This document shows, one piece after another, positions 1-9,326 of a DNA stretch of 64,000 nucleotides. Origin of the DNA: CAZRKC01 sp964600665 (GTDB lineage: Bacteria; Bacillota; SLNR01); contig CAZRKC010000009.1 in the NCBI GenBank assembly GCA_964600665.1, positions 12,871 through 76,870 on the forward strand, read 5' to 3'. The notes below the pieces were generated by a model, which worked only from the letters and a program-made list of their open reading frames with translations, was not told the origin of the DNA and ran no database searches. Both the position numbers and the translations under genes were made by a program. Within the stretch, counting starts at the first letter, position 1. Each line of letters begins with the position of its first letter.

Positions 1-99
1 GGGATGGGAGCCGTTTTGCTTTGTGACATGGGTCCCGGTGAAATCTGGGCGGGAAACCCCGCGCGGTTCCTTCGCCGGGTGGATAACGAAACCGATTGA
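1..99 (+). CDS. C-terminal end of a hexapeptide-repeat acyltransferase (partial)
   Basis: The first 99 bases are open in frame 1 and end in TGA. The 32 residues contain the closing motif of left-handed beta-helix acyltransferases, a glycine-rich turn followed by WAGNPAR. That motif is normal for NeuD/PglD or maltose-O-acetyltransferase-like enzymes that acetylate sugar nucleotides. The start lies before the window. The glycosyltransferase and nucleotide-sugar dehydrogenase that follow fit a role in surface-glycan synthesis, but the exact substrate cannot be read from this fragment. Confidence 0.7.
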   Translation, partial: GMGAVLLCDMGPGEIWAGNPARFLRRVDNETD

Positions 100-146
100 C
101 CAGCCGCTGCAGGAATCATCAGCGATCATGAGAAAGGAGCGATCCC

Positions 147-701
147 ATGAAGTCATTTCGTGTGTATTTGCGCGCCTTGGAGCCTGACGATTACCGGACA
201 TCCATTCACTGGCGGCGGGATGACGCCATCTGGCAATCCCTGACGGGCCCCAAGTATTTTGTCTCAGAAGCCATGGAAAAGCAATGGGTGGAAAAAAAGA
301 TATTCGATCCCGGAAATGATCTGGTCCTGGCCATCTGTCTCAAAGACACCCATGAGCACATCGGGTATGTGTATCTCAACGGGATTGACATGAAAAACCG
401 CAGTGCCAGTTCCGGCAAGCTCATCGGGGTCCGGGCGTACTGGTCCAAAGGGTACGGTACGGAGGCCACTTTATTGATGTTGTATCATGCCTTCATGGTG
501 CTGGGACTGGAGCGAGTGGAGTCCCGATCCATGGTGGGGAACACCGGTGGTATTCGATCCACGGAAAAAATCGGCTATCACCAGGAAGGCATCCTGCGAC
601 GGGCTGTCTACAAAGATGGCGCCTATCGCGACATCAATGTGATGAGTATCCTCCGGGATGAGTTTATCTCCCGGATGGATGCATACGACTGGGGCGTTTA
701 A
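147..701 (+). CDS. GNAT family N-acetyltransferase (RimJ/RimL-like)
   Basis: This 184-residue protein has the layout of RimJ/RimL-type GNAT acetyltransferases, which move an acetyl group from acetyl-CoA to an amine. The N-terminus (VYLRALEPDD) is the usual first strand. The acetyl-CoA loop lies around residues 97-108 (GVRAYWSKGYGTEA), and the C-terminal part (STEKIGYHQEGILRRAVYKDG) is typical of the family. The start is supported by AAAGGAG about 8 bases upstream of ATG. It lies between an acyltransferase end and a glycosyltransferase, so it may modify an amino sugar, but a ribosomal-protein or antibiotic substrate cannot be excluded. Confidence 0.8.
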   Translation: MKSFRVYLRALEPDDYRTSIHWRRDDAIWQSLTGPKYFVSEAMEKQWVEKKIFDPGNDLVLAICLKDTHEHIGYVYLNGIDMKNRSASSGKLIGVRAYWSKGYGTEATLLMLYHAFMVLGLERVESRSMVGNTGGIRSTEKIGYHQEGILRRAVYKDGAYRDINVMSILRDEFISRMDAYDWGV

Positions 702-741
702 CCAGGGAACTCCAACGGGGTGGATGGAAGGGGAGGATGGG

Positions 742-1890
742 GTGGACACAACTGCAAAACCGATTGGTGTGTGTCATGTTACCAGTGCACATCCTCGTCA
801 TGATGCCCGCATCTTTCATAAGCAATGCCGGTCCTTGGCCAAAGCCGGTTATGATGTGACTTTGGTGGTCCATGACCCATTTCCTGATGCTCAGCTGGAT
901 GGGGTCCGGATCCTGTCCACCGGTCGGAGCAGCCGGAACCGGTATGCGCGCATGGCGGCGTCCCGCCGATGGGTATTGGACAAAGCGTTGTCTGTGGATG
1001 CAGCCATCTACCACCTCCACGATCCGGAATTGCTGCCCCTGATCCGGATCCTGAAAAGCAGAGGGAAAACCGTGATTTTTGACAGTCATGAAGATTATCT
1101 GTCCACCATGGGCGTCAAACGCTGGATCCCTCGATTCCTGCGGCCCTTGGTCCAGTGGGGGTATGCCGCATATGAGCGCCGCGCTTTATCCCATGTGGAT
1201 GCAGCCGTGGTCTGCTACCCCTGGACGGAAGCCCGGTTTCAGCAGATGGTCCCCCTGGTCCGGATGATCCTGAATTTCCCGCTGCTGGAGCCCAGATTTA
1301 TGGATGTAAAGCCCGATTTTACCGCCAAGGCGGTGGCTTTTGCTGGGGGGATATCCCGGCAGTGGCACCATGCCAACATTCTCCGGGCGTTGACACAGGT
1401 GGGAGATGTGACCTATGAACTGGCAGGGCGCCTGGTGGGGTCTTACGGCCAGGAACTGCAGGCCATGGACGGGTGGACCCATGTCCACCATCACGGGATG
1501 CTGCCCCTGGCAGACGTGTATACCCAGGTGTACGGACAATCCATGGCCGGACTGGCGTTGTTGGATTATATCCCCCAATGCAAAGGGACGGTGGGGAATC
1601 TGTCCAACACCAAGTTTTTTGAATATATGGCTGTGGGGTTGCCCCTGATCTGTACAGATTTTGATATGTGGAAAGCCGTGGTGGAAGCCGAAGCATGCGG
1701 CATCTGTGTGAACCCCCAGGATGTGGATGCCATTGCCGCTGCCATCGTCTGGATCCGGGACCATCCCCAAGCGGCACAGGCCATGGGTGAGCGTGGCCGA
1801 CAGGCGGTGCAGATCCGCTACCACTGGGGCATTGAGGAAGCGAAGCTGTTGGATATGTACCGGATGTTATCCGGCCGGGAGGGATCGTAA
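742..1890 (+). CDS. Glycosyltransferase family 4
   Basis: This 382-residue enzyme has a GT-B fold pattern. The N-terminal half begins HVTSAHPRHDARIF and carries the HDPELL motif seen in GT4 enzymes acting on surface polysaccharide. The C-terminal donor-binding half contains NTKFFEYMAVGLPLI and then EACGICV. Such enzymes add a sugar from a nucleotide donor to a lipid-linked acceptor at the cytoplasmic face of the membrane. I chose the GTG at 742 because AAGGGGAGG sits 5 bases before it. Upstream in-frame ATGs (658, 724) overlap or crowd the previous gene. It ends directly before the TTG start of the dehydrogenase, so the two are very likely cotranscribed. Confidence 0.85.
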   Translation: MDTTAKPIGVCHVTSAHPRHDARIFHKQCRSLAKAGYDVTLVVHDPFPDAQLDGVRILSTGRSSRNRYARMAASRRWVLDKALSVDAAIYHLHDPELLPLIRILKSRGKTVIFDSHEDYLSTMGVKRWIPRFLRPLVQWGYAAYERRALSHVDAAVVCYPWTEARFQQMVPLVRMILNFPLLEPRFMDVKPDFTAKAVAFAGGISRQWHHANILRALTQVGDVTYELAGRLVGSYGQELQAMDGWTHVHHHGMLPLADVYTQVYGQSMAGLALLDYIPQCKGTVGNLSNTKFFEYMAVGLPLICTDFDMWKAVVEAEACGICVNPQDVDAIAAAIVWIRDHPQAAQAMGERGRQAVQIRYHWGIEEAKLLDMYRMLSGREGS

Positions 1891-3111
1891 TTGATCAATG
1901 TGATTGGATTGGGATATATCGGGTTGCCCACGGCGCTGATGTTTGCCGCCCACGGGGTGGACGTGGTGGGGACGGATGTGAACGCAGAGCTGGTGGCCAC
2001 ACTCAATCAGGGAATCTTAACCTTTACCGAAACCGGCATGGCAGACCTGTTTGCCGCAGCCAAAGCCCGGGGGATCCGGTTTACCACAGACTATGTTAAA
2101 GCCGACCAGTACATGATTGCCGTTCCCACTCCATTTATGAAGGAGAGCAAGAAACTGGATCCGTCCTATTTGATCCAGGCGGTGGACCAGGTGCTGGATG
2201 TAGCCCCCAAGGGTGCGGTGATCATCATCGAATCCACCATTACGCCGGGCTCTGTGGACCGCTATGTCCGCCCCCGGGTGGTAGCCCGGGGTTTGGTCCC
2301 AGGTGACGATATCCATCTGGTCCATGCACCGGAACGGATCATTCCGGGGCGGATGATCCCGGAGCTGGTTGGGAATGCCCGCACCATCGGCACCGATGAT
2401 CCTGCCGTAGGGGCAGCCATCAAAGCTCTTTACAGCCGGTTTTGTCAAGGGGAGATCATCGTCACGGACATCCGGTCTGCGGAAATGTCCAAAGTGGTGG
2501 AAAATGCGTATCGGGATGTAAACATCGCATACGCCAATGAACTGGCCAAGATCTGCCGGGCAGACGGGATGGATGTCTATGAAATCATTCGCATCGCCAA
2601 TCTGCATCCCCGGGTGAATATTCTGCAGCCGGGACCTGGCGTGGGAGGTCACTGTATTTCCGTGGATCCCTGGTTTTTGGTGGGGGATTATCCGGACCTG
2701 ACCAATTTGATCCTCACCGCTCGCAAAGTCAATGATTCCATGCCGTCCCATGTCTTGGGCCGGATCCGGACCATCATGCAGGCTCACGGCATCCGGGATC
2801 TTGCCCGGGTGGGTTTGTACGGCCTGACGTATAAAGAGAATGTGGATGACACCCGGGAAAGTCCGACCCTGCAGCTTCTGGAACGGATGGAAGACCATCT
2901 GGCTTTTGGGGTCCGGGTTTATGATCCCATGGTGAAAGGGATGGTGGTGTCTGGACAGATGGCGGATTTTGCCGCATTTGTGGATGCAGTGGACCTGGTG
3001 GTGATCATGGTGGGGCATCAGCATCTCAAAGACCATATGGCGGCCATCCAGAACAAATGGATATTGGATACCCGCCATGTCTGCCATTTTGACGGGGTCT
3101 ATCGCTTGTAA
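1891..3111 (+). CDS. wecC: UDP-N-acetyl-D-mannosamine dehydrogenase (WecC-like)
   Basis: This 406-residue member of the UDP-glucose/GDP-mannose dehydrogenase family oxidises C6 of a UDP-sugar with NAD+ in two steps. The N-terminal Rossmann motif is GLGYIGLPTALMFA. The middle domain has HAPERIIPGRM, and the catalytic cysteine lies in GPGVGGHCISVDPWF. The ERIIPGR and HPRVNILQPGPG sequences fit the UDP-ManNAc branch (WecC) better than UDP-glucose dehydrogenase. The start is TTG, preceded by GGGAGGGA and abutting the previous stop. The product, UDP-ManNAc uronate, is a precursor for wall or capsule glycans. No matching 2-epimerase lies next to it, though the CapG-like epimerase at 26 kb is related. 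Confidence 0.85.
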   Translation: MINVIGLGYIGLPTALMFAAHGVDVVGTDVNAELVATLNQGILTFTETGMADLFAAAKARGIRFTTDYVKADQYMIAVPTPFMKESKKLDPSYLIQAVDQVLDVAPKGAVIIIESTITPGSVDRYVRPRVVARGLVPGDDIHLVHAPERIIPGRMIPELVGNARTIGTDDPAVGAAIKALYSRFCQGEIIVTDIRSAEMSKVVENAYRDVNIAYANELAKICRADGMDVYEIIRIANLHPRVNILQPGPGVGGHCISVDPWFLVGDYPDLTNLILTARKVNDSMPSHVLGRIRTIMQAHGIRDLARVGLYGLTYKENVDDTRESPTLQLLERMEDHLAFGVRVYDPMVKGMVVSGQMADFAAFVDAVDLVVIMVGHQHLKDHMAAIQNKWILDTRHVCHFDGVYRL

Positions 3112-3131
3112 ATGATTATTGGCATGATTCG

Positions 3132-3160
3132 ATCCAGCATGAAAATGCTGGATATTTTTG
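3132..3160 (+). terminator. Rho-independent terminator after the dehydrogenase
   Basis: ATCCAGCAT, a GAAA tetraloop and ATGCTGGAT form a perfect 9-bp hairpin followed by ATTTTTG. It lies 20 bases after the dehydrogenase stop codon and would close the short glycan operon. The rest of the gap to 3334 shows no convincing gene. The open frame 3112-3420 overlaps the next gene's signal peptide and looks like chance. Confidence 0.8.
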
Positions 3161-3334
3161 TCGAAATTTGGCGAACGATTCATGCCGGGGAACCATGCCA
3201 ACGAAAGGGAAATGTTCAGAAGACGCGAACAATTAATCATGGAAAAATATGCATGGTGAGGGGCATGGATCGATTGGGCAGGGGGCACAGATCCAAACCA
3301 ATCGAAAACAACAATTTGCGAGGAGGATGCTCGG

Positions 3335-5404
3335 ATGAGATCGTTGCGGACACGGGTTCTATGCGCACTCATAATCGTCGTTTCCCTGGTTATCCCCTGG
3401 GGGTCTGTCACAGCAGGTGAAGTGACGAACTTCGAGGACATTTTTTTATCGGCAAGCAGTGAAAGTGATCCGATTACCCCTTCATATGTTAATTATGGTG
3501 ATAAGCTAAAAGACAAAACGTATGTGCAAACGAATTCTGAGCTTTTTACACGGGTTAATGAAGTGGAACCCAACGATACCATCGCCAAAGCCCAGCTGAT
3601 CAAATCCGGGTATTATGGACAGGCCATGTACAAAATTTCCGGAAGTATGTCCGTCGCATCCTTGGGTGAAGATGCCGATGTTTATCGTGTGGATGTCTCC
3701 CGCCAGGGATACATTGAGCTGATGGCGTTCTGGACTGAAAATATGACTAACTGGGGTTGGGAAAAATATATGCAGCTTGTGTTATTGGACACAAGTGGCA
3801 ACTGGGTTGTGGCTTTGCTCATCAATGAGCCGCTTTCACCCGAGGATACGGTGGCTTATATGCGGGCTCATGTGACACCGGGCACTTATTATGTCGCTTT
3901 ATTTGTCGAAGGCGATGCGTATAATCCCAACAGCGATTTTGCGGGTGAATATTATGCCCTCTATATGGCCTTCAGAGAAAGCATTCCCACTGTGGTGGTG
4001 TTCGGTCCTCCCAGCGGGCCAACCAATCCCATGCGGACCACCAGCCACGCGTACACGGTGGAGGGGGCTTTTTGCTCCCTGGGGCATTCAGTGCAGTATC
4101 AGTATTCGTGGGGTGACGGCACCCAGTCGACCTGGAGCACCAATCAAACCCGCACCAAACAATGGAATACCGCTGGCAACTTCGATGTTTGCGTCCGCGC
4201 CCGCTGTGCGACCAACACCAGTTATGTGTCGGCTTGGTCGGATGCGTTGACCGTGACCGTGGCACCTTTGCCCAGTTTTGCCGTGGATGTGACGGTGATC
4301 CCGACCGAGGAAGCCACCATCAGCGGCACCGGCATCTATGAGACGGGGACGGTGGTGACGGTGACCGCTTACCCCATTGAGGGTTTTCGTCTGGGGTACT
4401 GGGAAGAAGGGGAAGTTAAACTGGGATACAATCCCTCATATACCTTCACGGTGACTCAGGATCGAATGATCAATGCCCATATCCGGGAATCCATATTCCA
4501 TGAGCGGATCTATGGGAACAACCGATATTTGACCGCCCAGGAAATCAGCATGCGTGGCTGGAACGAGGGTGCCTCTGTGGCATTTCTGGCCAGGGGTGAC
4601 AATTATGCCGATGCATTGGCCGGTGTACCTTTGGCGTATCAAATGAACGGACCGATTTTATTGACCGGGAGTACCTCCTTAAGCACTGCTGCCCGAGACG
4701 AAATTCTGCGGCTGGGTGTGAGTCAAGTGATCATCCTGGGAGGGACGGGCGCAGTTTCAGATGCTGTGGCAGCAGAGGTCGCCGCCATCGATCTGGGCGG
4801 CCATTATCCAACGGTCCAGCGGATCAGCGGGGCTAACCGCTATGAGACAGCGGCGTTGATCGCCCAGCGGATGCTGGATGAAGGTGGATCCTTCACCGAT
4901 GCGTTCGTGGCGGTGGGAACAAATTTCCCGGATGCCCTGTCCGCTGCTGCATATGCTGCCATGGCGGGAAAACCCATTTTGCTGACCGCTACCAGTACCA
5001 TTCCGGCTGCAACCCAGCATGCCATCGATACCATGGGCATCATGAATGTGGTGGTGGTGGGGGGTCCTTCAGTAATCAATGATACGGTCTACAACGGTCT
5101 GCCCGATCATGGGGCATCACAGCGGATTTACGGCAGCAATCGGTATGCCACTTCCGTGAATCTGGCCACCACCTTTGGTGACCCCCAAGGGGTCATCTAT
5201 CTGGCTACGGGTTTGAATTTCCCTGATGCCATTACCGGTGCCGTCTTGGCAGCCAAGCAACAGACCGGGATCCTGCTTATTGACGGTAGTCAATCCGCTC
5301 CCGGAGCCTTGGTGCGGGACTATATCTTCGGCAACGACATCCATCAAGTGAATATCTTTGGTGGCACCGGTGCCGTATCCCAGGGCATGGGGCTGTGGTT
5401 TTAA
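3335..5404 (+). CDS. Exported surface protein with PPC, PKD-like, InlB-type and three cell-wall-binding type 2 repeats
   Basis: This 689-residue secreted protein has a signal peptide at residues 1-28 (two arginines, then a hydrophobic stretch ending near VTAG). Residues about 75-205 resemble a bacterial pre-peptidase C-terminal (PPC) beta-sandwich (EVEPNDTIAKAQLI, DADVYRVDV). Residues about 215-310 resemble a PKD/fibronectin-like domain (YSWGDGTQSTW, WNTAGNFDVCVRA). Residues about 315-385 match an InlB B-repeat. The last 300 residues are three CW_binding_2 repeats (YGNNRYLTAQEIS, GDNYADALAG, GGTGAVS), which in clostridia hold proteins to the wall non-covalently. No enzyme active site is visible, so it is probably an adhesin or scaffold. 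The start is supported by GAGGAGG. It is a paralogue of the next gene in its C-terminal half. Confidence 0.85.
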   Translation: MRSLRTRVLCALIIVVSLVIPWGSVTAGEVTNFEDIFLSASSESDPITPSYVNYGDKLKDKTYVQTNSELFTRVNEVEPNDTIAKAQLIKSGYYGQAMYKISGSMSVASLGEDADVYRVDVSRQGYIELMAFWTENMTNWGWEKYMQLVLLDTSGNWVVALLINEPLSPEDTVAYMRAHVTPGTYYVALFVEGDAYNPNSDFAGEYYALYMAFRESIPTVVVFGPPSGPTNPMRTTSHAYTVEGAFCSLGHSVQYQYSWGDGTQSTWSTNQTRTKQWNTAGNFDVCVRARCATNTSYVSAWSDALTVTVAPLPSFAVDVTVIPTEEATISGTGIYETGTVVTVTAYPIEGFRLGYWEEGEVKLGYNPSYTFTVTQDRMINAHIRESIFHERIYGNNRYLTAQEISMRGWNEGASVAFLARGDNYADALAGVPLAYQMNGPILLTGSTSLSTAARDEILRLGVSQVIILGGTGAVSDAVAAEVAAIDLGGHYPTVQRISGANRYETAALIAQRMLDEGGSFTDAFVAVGTNFPDALSAAAYAAMAGKPILLTATSTIPAATQHAIDTMGIMNVVVVGGPSVINDTVYNGLPDHGASQRIYGSNRYATSVNLATTFGDPQGVIYLATGLNFPDAITGAVLAAKQQTGILLIDGSQSAPGALVRDYIFGNDIHQVNIFGGTGAVSQGMGLWF

Positions 5405-5465
5405 CCATCGCTTCAGATTGAACAATGACCCGTCTGTCTCATTTAATCATGGATTGCAGAATCTT

Positions 5466-5499
5466 GCGGGGTGGCACGCTGATCACGGTGCCATCCCGC
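5466..5499. other. Long hairpin between the two wall-protein genes
   Basis: GCGGGGTGGCAC at 5466-5477 pairs with GTGCCATCCCGC at 5488-5499 over 12 bp, one of them a G-T wobble. No T tract follows, so it is not a textbook terminator. A second small hairpin (GGGAC/GTCCC) follows near 5525-5540. The 5405-5699 gap otherwise holds no supported gene. Confidence 0.5.
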
Positions 5500-5699
5500 T
5501 GATGATTGTGTCTGGATCAGAAGTGGGACGATATGTCCCCTGGGTATCCAGCAGGCATATGCCATGGCAATCAGAATCAAAAGATATGGATATGAAATCG
5601 GCAAACCAGCAGTAATTTCAGATTGCGTGGCGAATAAGCAAAGAAGAGCGTGGCCTCATGTTCAGGAATCATGTTTCAGCACATACGGAGAGTGGAGTG

Positions 5700-8600
5700 A
5701 TGATGATGCGATCACGGACGCAGAAGACGATATGGCTGTTGGTCTTGTTGTTGGTGTGCAGTCATGCGGTGTTGCCATTCCAGACGGGAGCTTTCGCCTC
5801 GCCCCGTGTCACCCGGGCGGTGGTGGACCCGATCTTATGGAATGAAGAACCCTATACATCCGGAATGGCGGATGTCATCGTCATGTTTTCCCAGCAAGCG
5901 CCTGTGTCGAAAGTGGTGCGATCCCAAATCATGACGGGCAGCCCCCATGCCGATCTGATCAAAGCGCAGACCCGTAGGCTGGTGGTAGCCGCCTTGATGG
6001 AGACCAGTCAGGCCAGCATGACGGCTATCAACCCGATTCTAAAACGTTATCTGCGGCAGGGTTTGATCGCGGATGTTGCGCCTCTGTATATCATCAATGC
6101 CGTGAAAATGAAAGCGACCCGGGATGCCATCGACAAACTGGCGGATCACCCCTTGATCCAGTATATTTGCCATGATGCCATCATGACATTGGATGAACCA
6201 GCCGACATGGAGGAGATGGTGACGCTAGCCGCTACGGGCTGGAATTTACAGTCAGTGGCCGCTCCCCATGTCTGGGATGTATATGGTCTCCGGGGTGACG
6301 GGGTGGTGATCGGGGTGATTGATACGGGTGTGGATTGGACCCACCCGGCATTGCGGAGCAAATTCCGCGGATATGATCCGGAGCACCCGCTTGTGCCAAA
6401 TTTGACATACAACTGGTTTGACACCATCCAGCCCGGGAGTGTTGCACCCGTGGACTCTGAGAGTCACGGCACCCATGTGACGGGGATTCTGGTGGGCGAG
6501 GATGTCAGCCAGGGGATCATCACCGGTGTGGCGCCGGATGCGCAATGGATCGCTGCCCGGGTATTTAGTGCCAATTTGACGGCAACTTCCAGTGACATCA
6601 TTGCGGCGACACAGTATATGCTCGCTCCCACGGATGCAGCGGGGGTTCCCAATCCGGATATGGCACCGGACATCATCAACGGTTCCTTCGGCAGAGATGT
6701 GGTGCTCACCGAATACGAATGGTTTCGCTATATGGTCCAGCATTTGATCGCGGCTGAAATTCTGCCGGTGTTCGCGGCGGGAAATAACGGGACCAGCAAA
6801 ACTTATAATGTGCAGACACCGGCTGCTTACCCGGAAAGCATTGCCGTGGCAGCGGTGGATGATCAACACAAACTGGCTACTTTTTCCAGCCGGGGGCCGG
6901 GCATTTACAGCAGTGATGAGAAACCGGATCTATCCGCACCCGGGGTTAATGTGAACTCCACCCTTCCCGGCGGTGGTTACGGCCAAAAGAGTGGGACATC
7001 CATGGCCACGCCCCATGTGGCCGGGGTGGCGGCACTGATTTTGTCCTTCGACCCGTCTTTAGGGGTGGCTGCAGTGCGGGGTATCCTGGAGGGTACCGCC
7101 TTGCCTCTGATGGATGCAACTTACCCCTTCAGTCCCAATGCGGGGTATGGATATGGGCTGGTGAATGCAAAACATGCCATGGAAGGCTTGACCATCGGCT
7201 ATTTCGACTACCGGGTGATCGATGGCGAAGCCTATGTCCTCCATTATATCGGGCCCGGTGGTGATGTGGTGATCCCGGATCAACTGGGGGGAGCCCCAGT
7301 GATCTGGATCAGTGGGATGGCCGACAAGGGGCTGACCCATGTGACGATTCCAGACACCGTGCGTTTTTTAGGTGACTGGGCATTTGGCAAAAATCAATTA
7401 ACGTCCGTGACGCTGCCAGCCGGTCTGGAGGTTATGGGGTATGGGTGTTTTCACTCTAACTTGCTGCAAGAGATCCAGCTGCCATTGGGATTGACCGAAA
7501 TCTGTGAAAATACATTTATGTACAATCAATTGACCACGATTCAGATACCAGACGGGGTGACCGCAATTGGCGCGTATGCTTTTTTGTACAATAATCTGAC
7601 GACACTTTGGGTGCCAGACAGTGTGCAAACCATTGACAGGTGTGCTTTTTATGGCAATCAGTTGACATCCGTGCGGCTGCCGAACAATCTGAAGGTTTTG
7701 TCGGAGGCCGTGTTTTATAAAAATCAGCTGGCAAGCATCCAAATTCCCGCCAGTGTCACCCATATGGATGATTACGCACTGGCCAAAAACTTGTTTACGG
7801 AAATACTCATTCGGCCGACAGTGATCTATATGTCACAGGAGCCATTTGAACGGTCCATCACCATTCGCGGTAAACCCGGGAGTTATGCCGAAACCTTTGC
7901 GTCCAGGTACCGCTACCCATTTATCTCCATGGATTGCGTGATCACCGTGAATCGAAACCCCGTGGAGGGTGGTAGTATCAGTGGGGCCGGGACCTACGAA
8001 TATGGCAATGATGTGATCGTGGGGGCGCAGCCGAAAACAGGGTGGCGGTGGGATGGCTGGTATGAAGGCGGTGTCTTGCAGAGTACCGCATTGAGCTATC
8101 AGTGGACGGTGACCCACAATCGTACGCTGGAAGCACGCTTTTCCCGATTGGCCTATACCATCAGCGGTGGTGCATCCCCTGGGGATGCGGGCACCGTGAC
8201 GGGGTCCGGGACCTACCTCCATGGCGATTTGGTGCAACTCCAGCTGAATCCAACCGGCGATTACCGGTTCCGCTACTGGCTGGAAGGGAGCCAGGGGCTC
8301 AGTTGGGGAAACCCGGCCAGTTTTTCTGCCACCAGTTCGCGCACCATCTGGGGGGTGGCGGGGCCGGCCATCCAAGGGACGCGCCTGTCCGGGGCTAACC
8401 GGTACTTAACAGCTGTTGCCATCAGCCAAGCCGGCTGGGATGAAGCGGACACGGTGATCATAGCCCGGGGGGATCATTATGCCGATGCCTTAGCCGGGGT
8501 CCCCTTAGCCGCGATGGTGGATGCACCGATTCTCCTCACGCCAACGGCTGTTCTCAGTGCGGCGACAGGGGAGGAGATCCTGCGACTGGGTGCCCGTCAT

Positions 8601-9263
8601 GCCATCATCCTAGGTGGTGTGGGTGCGGTGAGTGAAGAGGTGGTGACCATGCTGCAGGACCGGGGGCTTTCCGTGGAGCGGATCGCCGGGACTAATCGGT
8701 ACGATACTGCAGGGAAGATCGCCCTGCGGATGACAGAAGCCGGATCTGTTGCCGATACCGCCATGATCGTAGTGGGGAGCAATTTTCCTGATGCTGTATC
8801 CGCCGCGGCCTATGCTGCCCGGGATGGGATGCCCATCTTACTGGTGACCAAAGACAGTATTCCCGAGGCGACACAGACGGCTTTGCAAGCACTCCAGATC
8901 AAGGATGTGATCGTTGCCGGCGGTGATGCGGTGATTGCGGCATCGGTATTTAATGGTTTGCCAAACCAGGGGTCATCCTGTCGGATCGGGGGGAGCAATC
9001 GCTATGAAACGTCGGTGAACATGGCACGGTTTTTCAATCCCACCGCCCAGCATGTGATCATCGCCACGGGGTTGGATTTTCCCGATGCGATTACCGGTGG
9101 GGTTCTTGCAGCGAAGATGGGGACCGGGGTGATGCTGGTTCCGGGGACGGGCAGCATGCCCAGTCTGGCGGTGCGGATGTATCTGGTGGAGGCCCAGGTG
9201 ACGGGCGTGACCCTTCTGGGCGGTACCACCGTGGTGTCCAGCGCCATGATGACATGGTTTTAA
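5700..9263 (+). CDS. Wall-anchored subtilisin-family serine protease with BspA-type leucine-rich repeats
   Basis: This protein of about 1187 residues is a secreted S8 protease. A signal peptide ends near residue 35 and is followed by an I9-like propeptide. The catalytic triad is Asp208 (IDTGVDWTHP), His256 (SHGTHVTG) and Ser434 (GTSMATPHVAG), with the oxyanion asparagine in FAAGNNG. Residues about 535-715 are BspA/LRR_5 repeats (LTSVTLPAGLEVMGYGCF and similar). Two InlB-like repeats follow at about 745-880, and three CW_binding_2 repeats finish the protein from about 895. It is probably a wall-held protease that binds host or environmental polymers through the repeats. I chose the ATG cluster at 5700-5708, which follows GGAGAGTGGAG. 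An upstream ATG at 5658 would add residues before the positively charged signal-peptide start. Confidence 0.9.
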   Translation: MMMRSRTQKTIWLLVLLLVCSHAVLPFQTGAFASPRVTRAVVDPILWNEEPYTSGMADVIVMFSQQAPVSKVVRSQIMTGSPHADLIKAQTRRLVVAALMETSQASMTAINPILKRYLRQGLIADVAPLYIINAVKMKATRDAIDKLADHPLIQYICHDAIMTLDEPADMEEMVTLAATGWNLQSVAAPHVWDVYGLRGDGVVIGVIDTGVDWTHPALRSKFRGYDPEHPLVPNLTYNWFDTIQPGSVAPVDSESHGTHVTGILVGEDVSQGIITGVAPDAQWIAARVFSANLTATSSDIIAATQYMLAPTDAAGVPNPDMAPDIINGSFGRDVVLTEYEWFRYMVQHLIAAEILPVFAAGNNGTSKTYNVQTPAAYPESIAVAAVDDQHKLATFSSRGPGIYSSDEKPDLSAPGVNVNSTLPGGGYGQKSGTSMATPHVAGVAALILSFDPSLGVAAVRGILEGTALPLMDATYPFSPNAGYGYGLVNAKHAMEGLTIGYFDYRVIDGEAYVLHYIGPGGDVVIPDQLGGAPVIWISGMADKGLTHVTIPDTVRFLGDWAFGKNQLTSVTLPAGLEVMGYGCFHSNLLQEIQLPLGLTEICENTFMYNQLTTIQIPDGVTAIGAYAFLYNNLTTLWVPDSVQTIDRCAFYGNQLTSVRLPNNLKVLSEAVFYKNQLASIQIPASVTHMDDYALAKNLFTEILIRPTVIYMSQEPFERSITIRGKPGSYAETFASRYRYPFISMDCVITVNRNPVEGGSISGAGTYEYGNDVIVGAQPKTGWRWDGWYEGGVLQSTALSYQWTVTHNRTLEARFSRLAYTISGGASPGDAGTVTGSGTYLHGDLVQLQLNPTGDYRFRYWLEGSQGLSWGNPASFSATSSRTIWGVAGPAIQGTRLSGANRYLTAVAISQAGWDEADTVIIARGDHYADALAGVPLAAMVDAPILLTPTAVLSAATGEEILRLGARHAIILGGVGAVSEEVVTMLQDRGLSVERIAGTNRYDTAGKIALRMTEAGSVADTAMIVVGSNFPDAVSAAAYAARDGMPILLVTKDSIPEATQTALQALQIKDVIVAGGDAVIAASVFNGLPNQGSSCRIGGSNRYETSVNMARFFNPTAQHVIIATGLDFPDAITGGVLAAKMGTGVMLVPGTGSMPSLAVRMYLVEAQVTGVTLLGGTTVVSSAMMTWF

Positions 9264-9264
9264 T

Positions 9265-9284
9265 GGCACCAGGGAATGGTGCCG
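9265..9284 (+). terminator. Hairpin just after the protease gene
   Basis: GGCACCA and TGGTGCC form a 7-bp stem with a short loop immediately after the protease stop. No T tract follows, so it may be a weak terminator or an mRNA-stabilising hairpin. Confidence 0.4.
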
Positions 9285-9326
9285 GATAGATAGGATGCTG
9301 GAAAGGGAAAAGGGAGGCGCATATCA

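Noticed and set aside
3112..3420. Open frame of 102 residues right after the dehydrogenase
   Set aside because: It runs through the terminator hairpin and into the next gene's signal peptide in another frame, and has no ribosome site.
2017..3441. 474-residue open frame on the - strand across the dehydrogenase gene
   Set aside because: It is rich in histidine, proline and glycine without any domain. It is a complementary shadow of the GC-rich dehydrogenase gene, whose own frame is fully convincing.
5358..5845. Two overlapping short open frames between the wall-protein genes
   Set aside because: They overlap real genes out of frame, have no recognisable domain and include the hairpin region. 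They look like chance openings.
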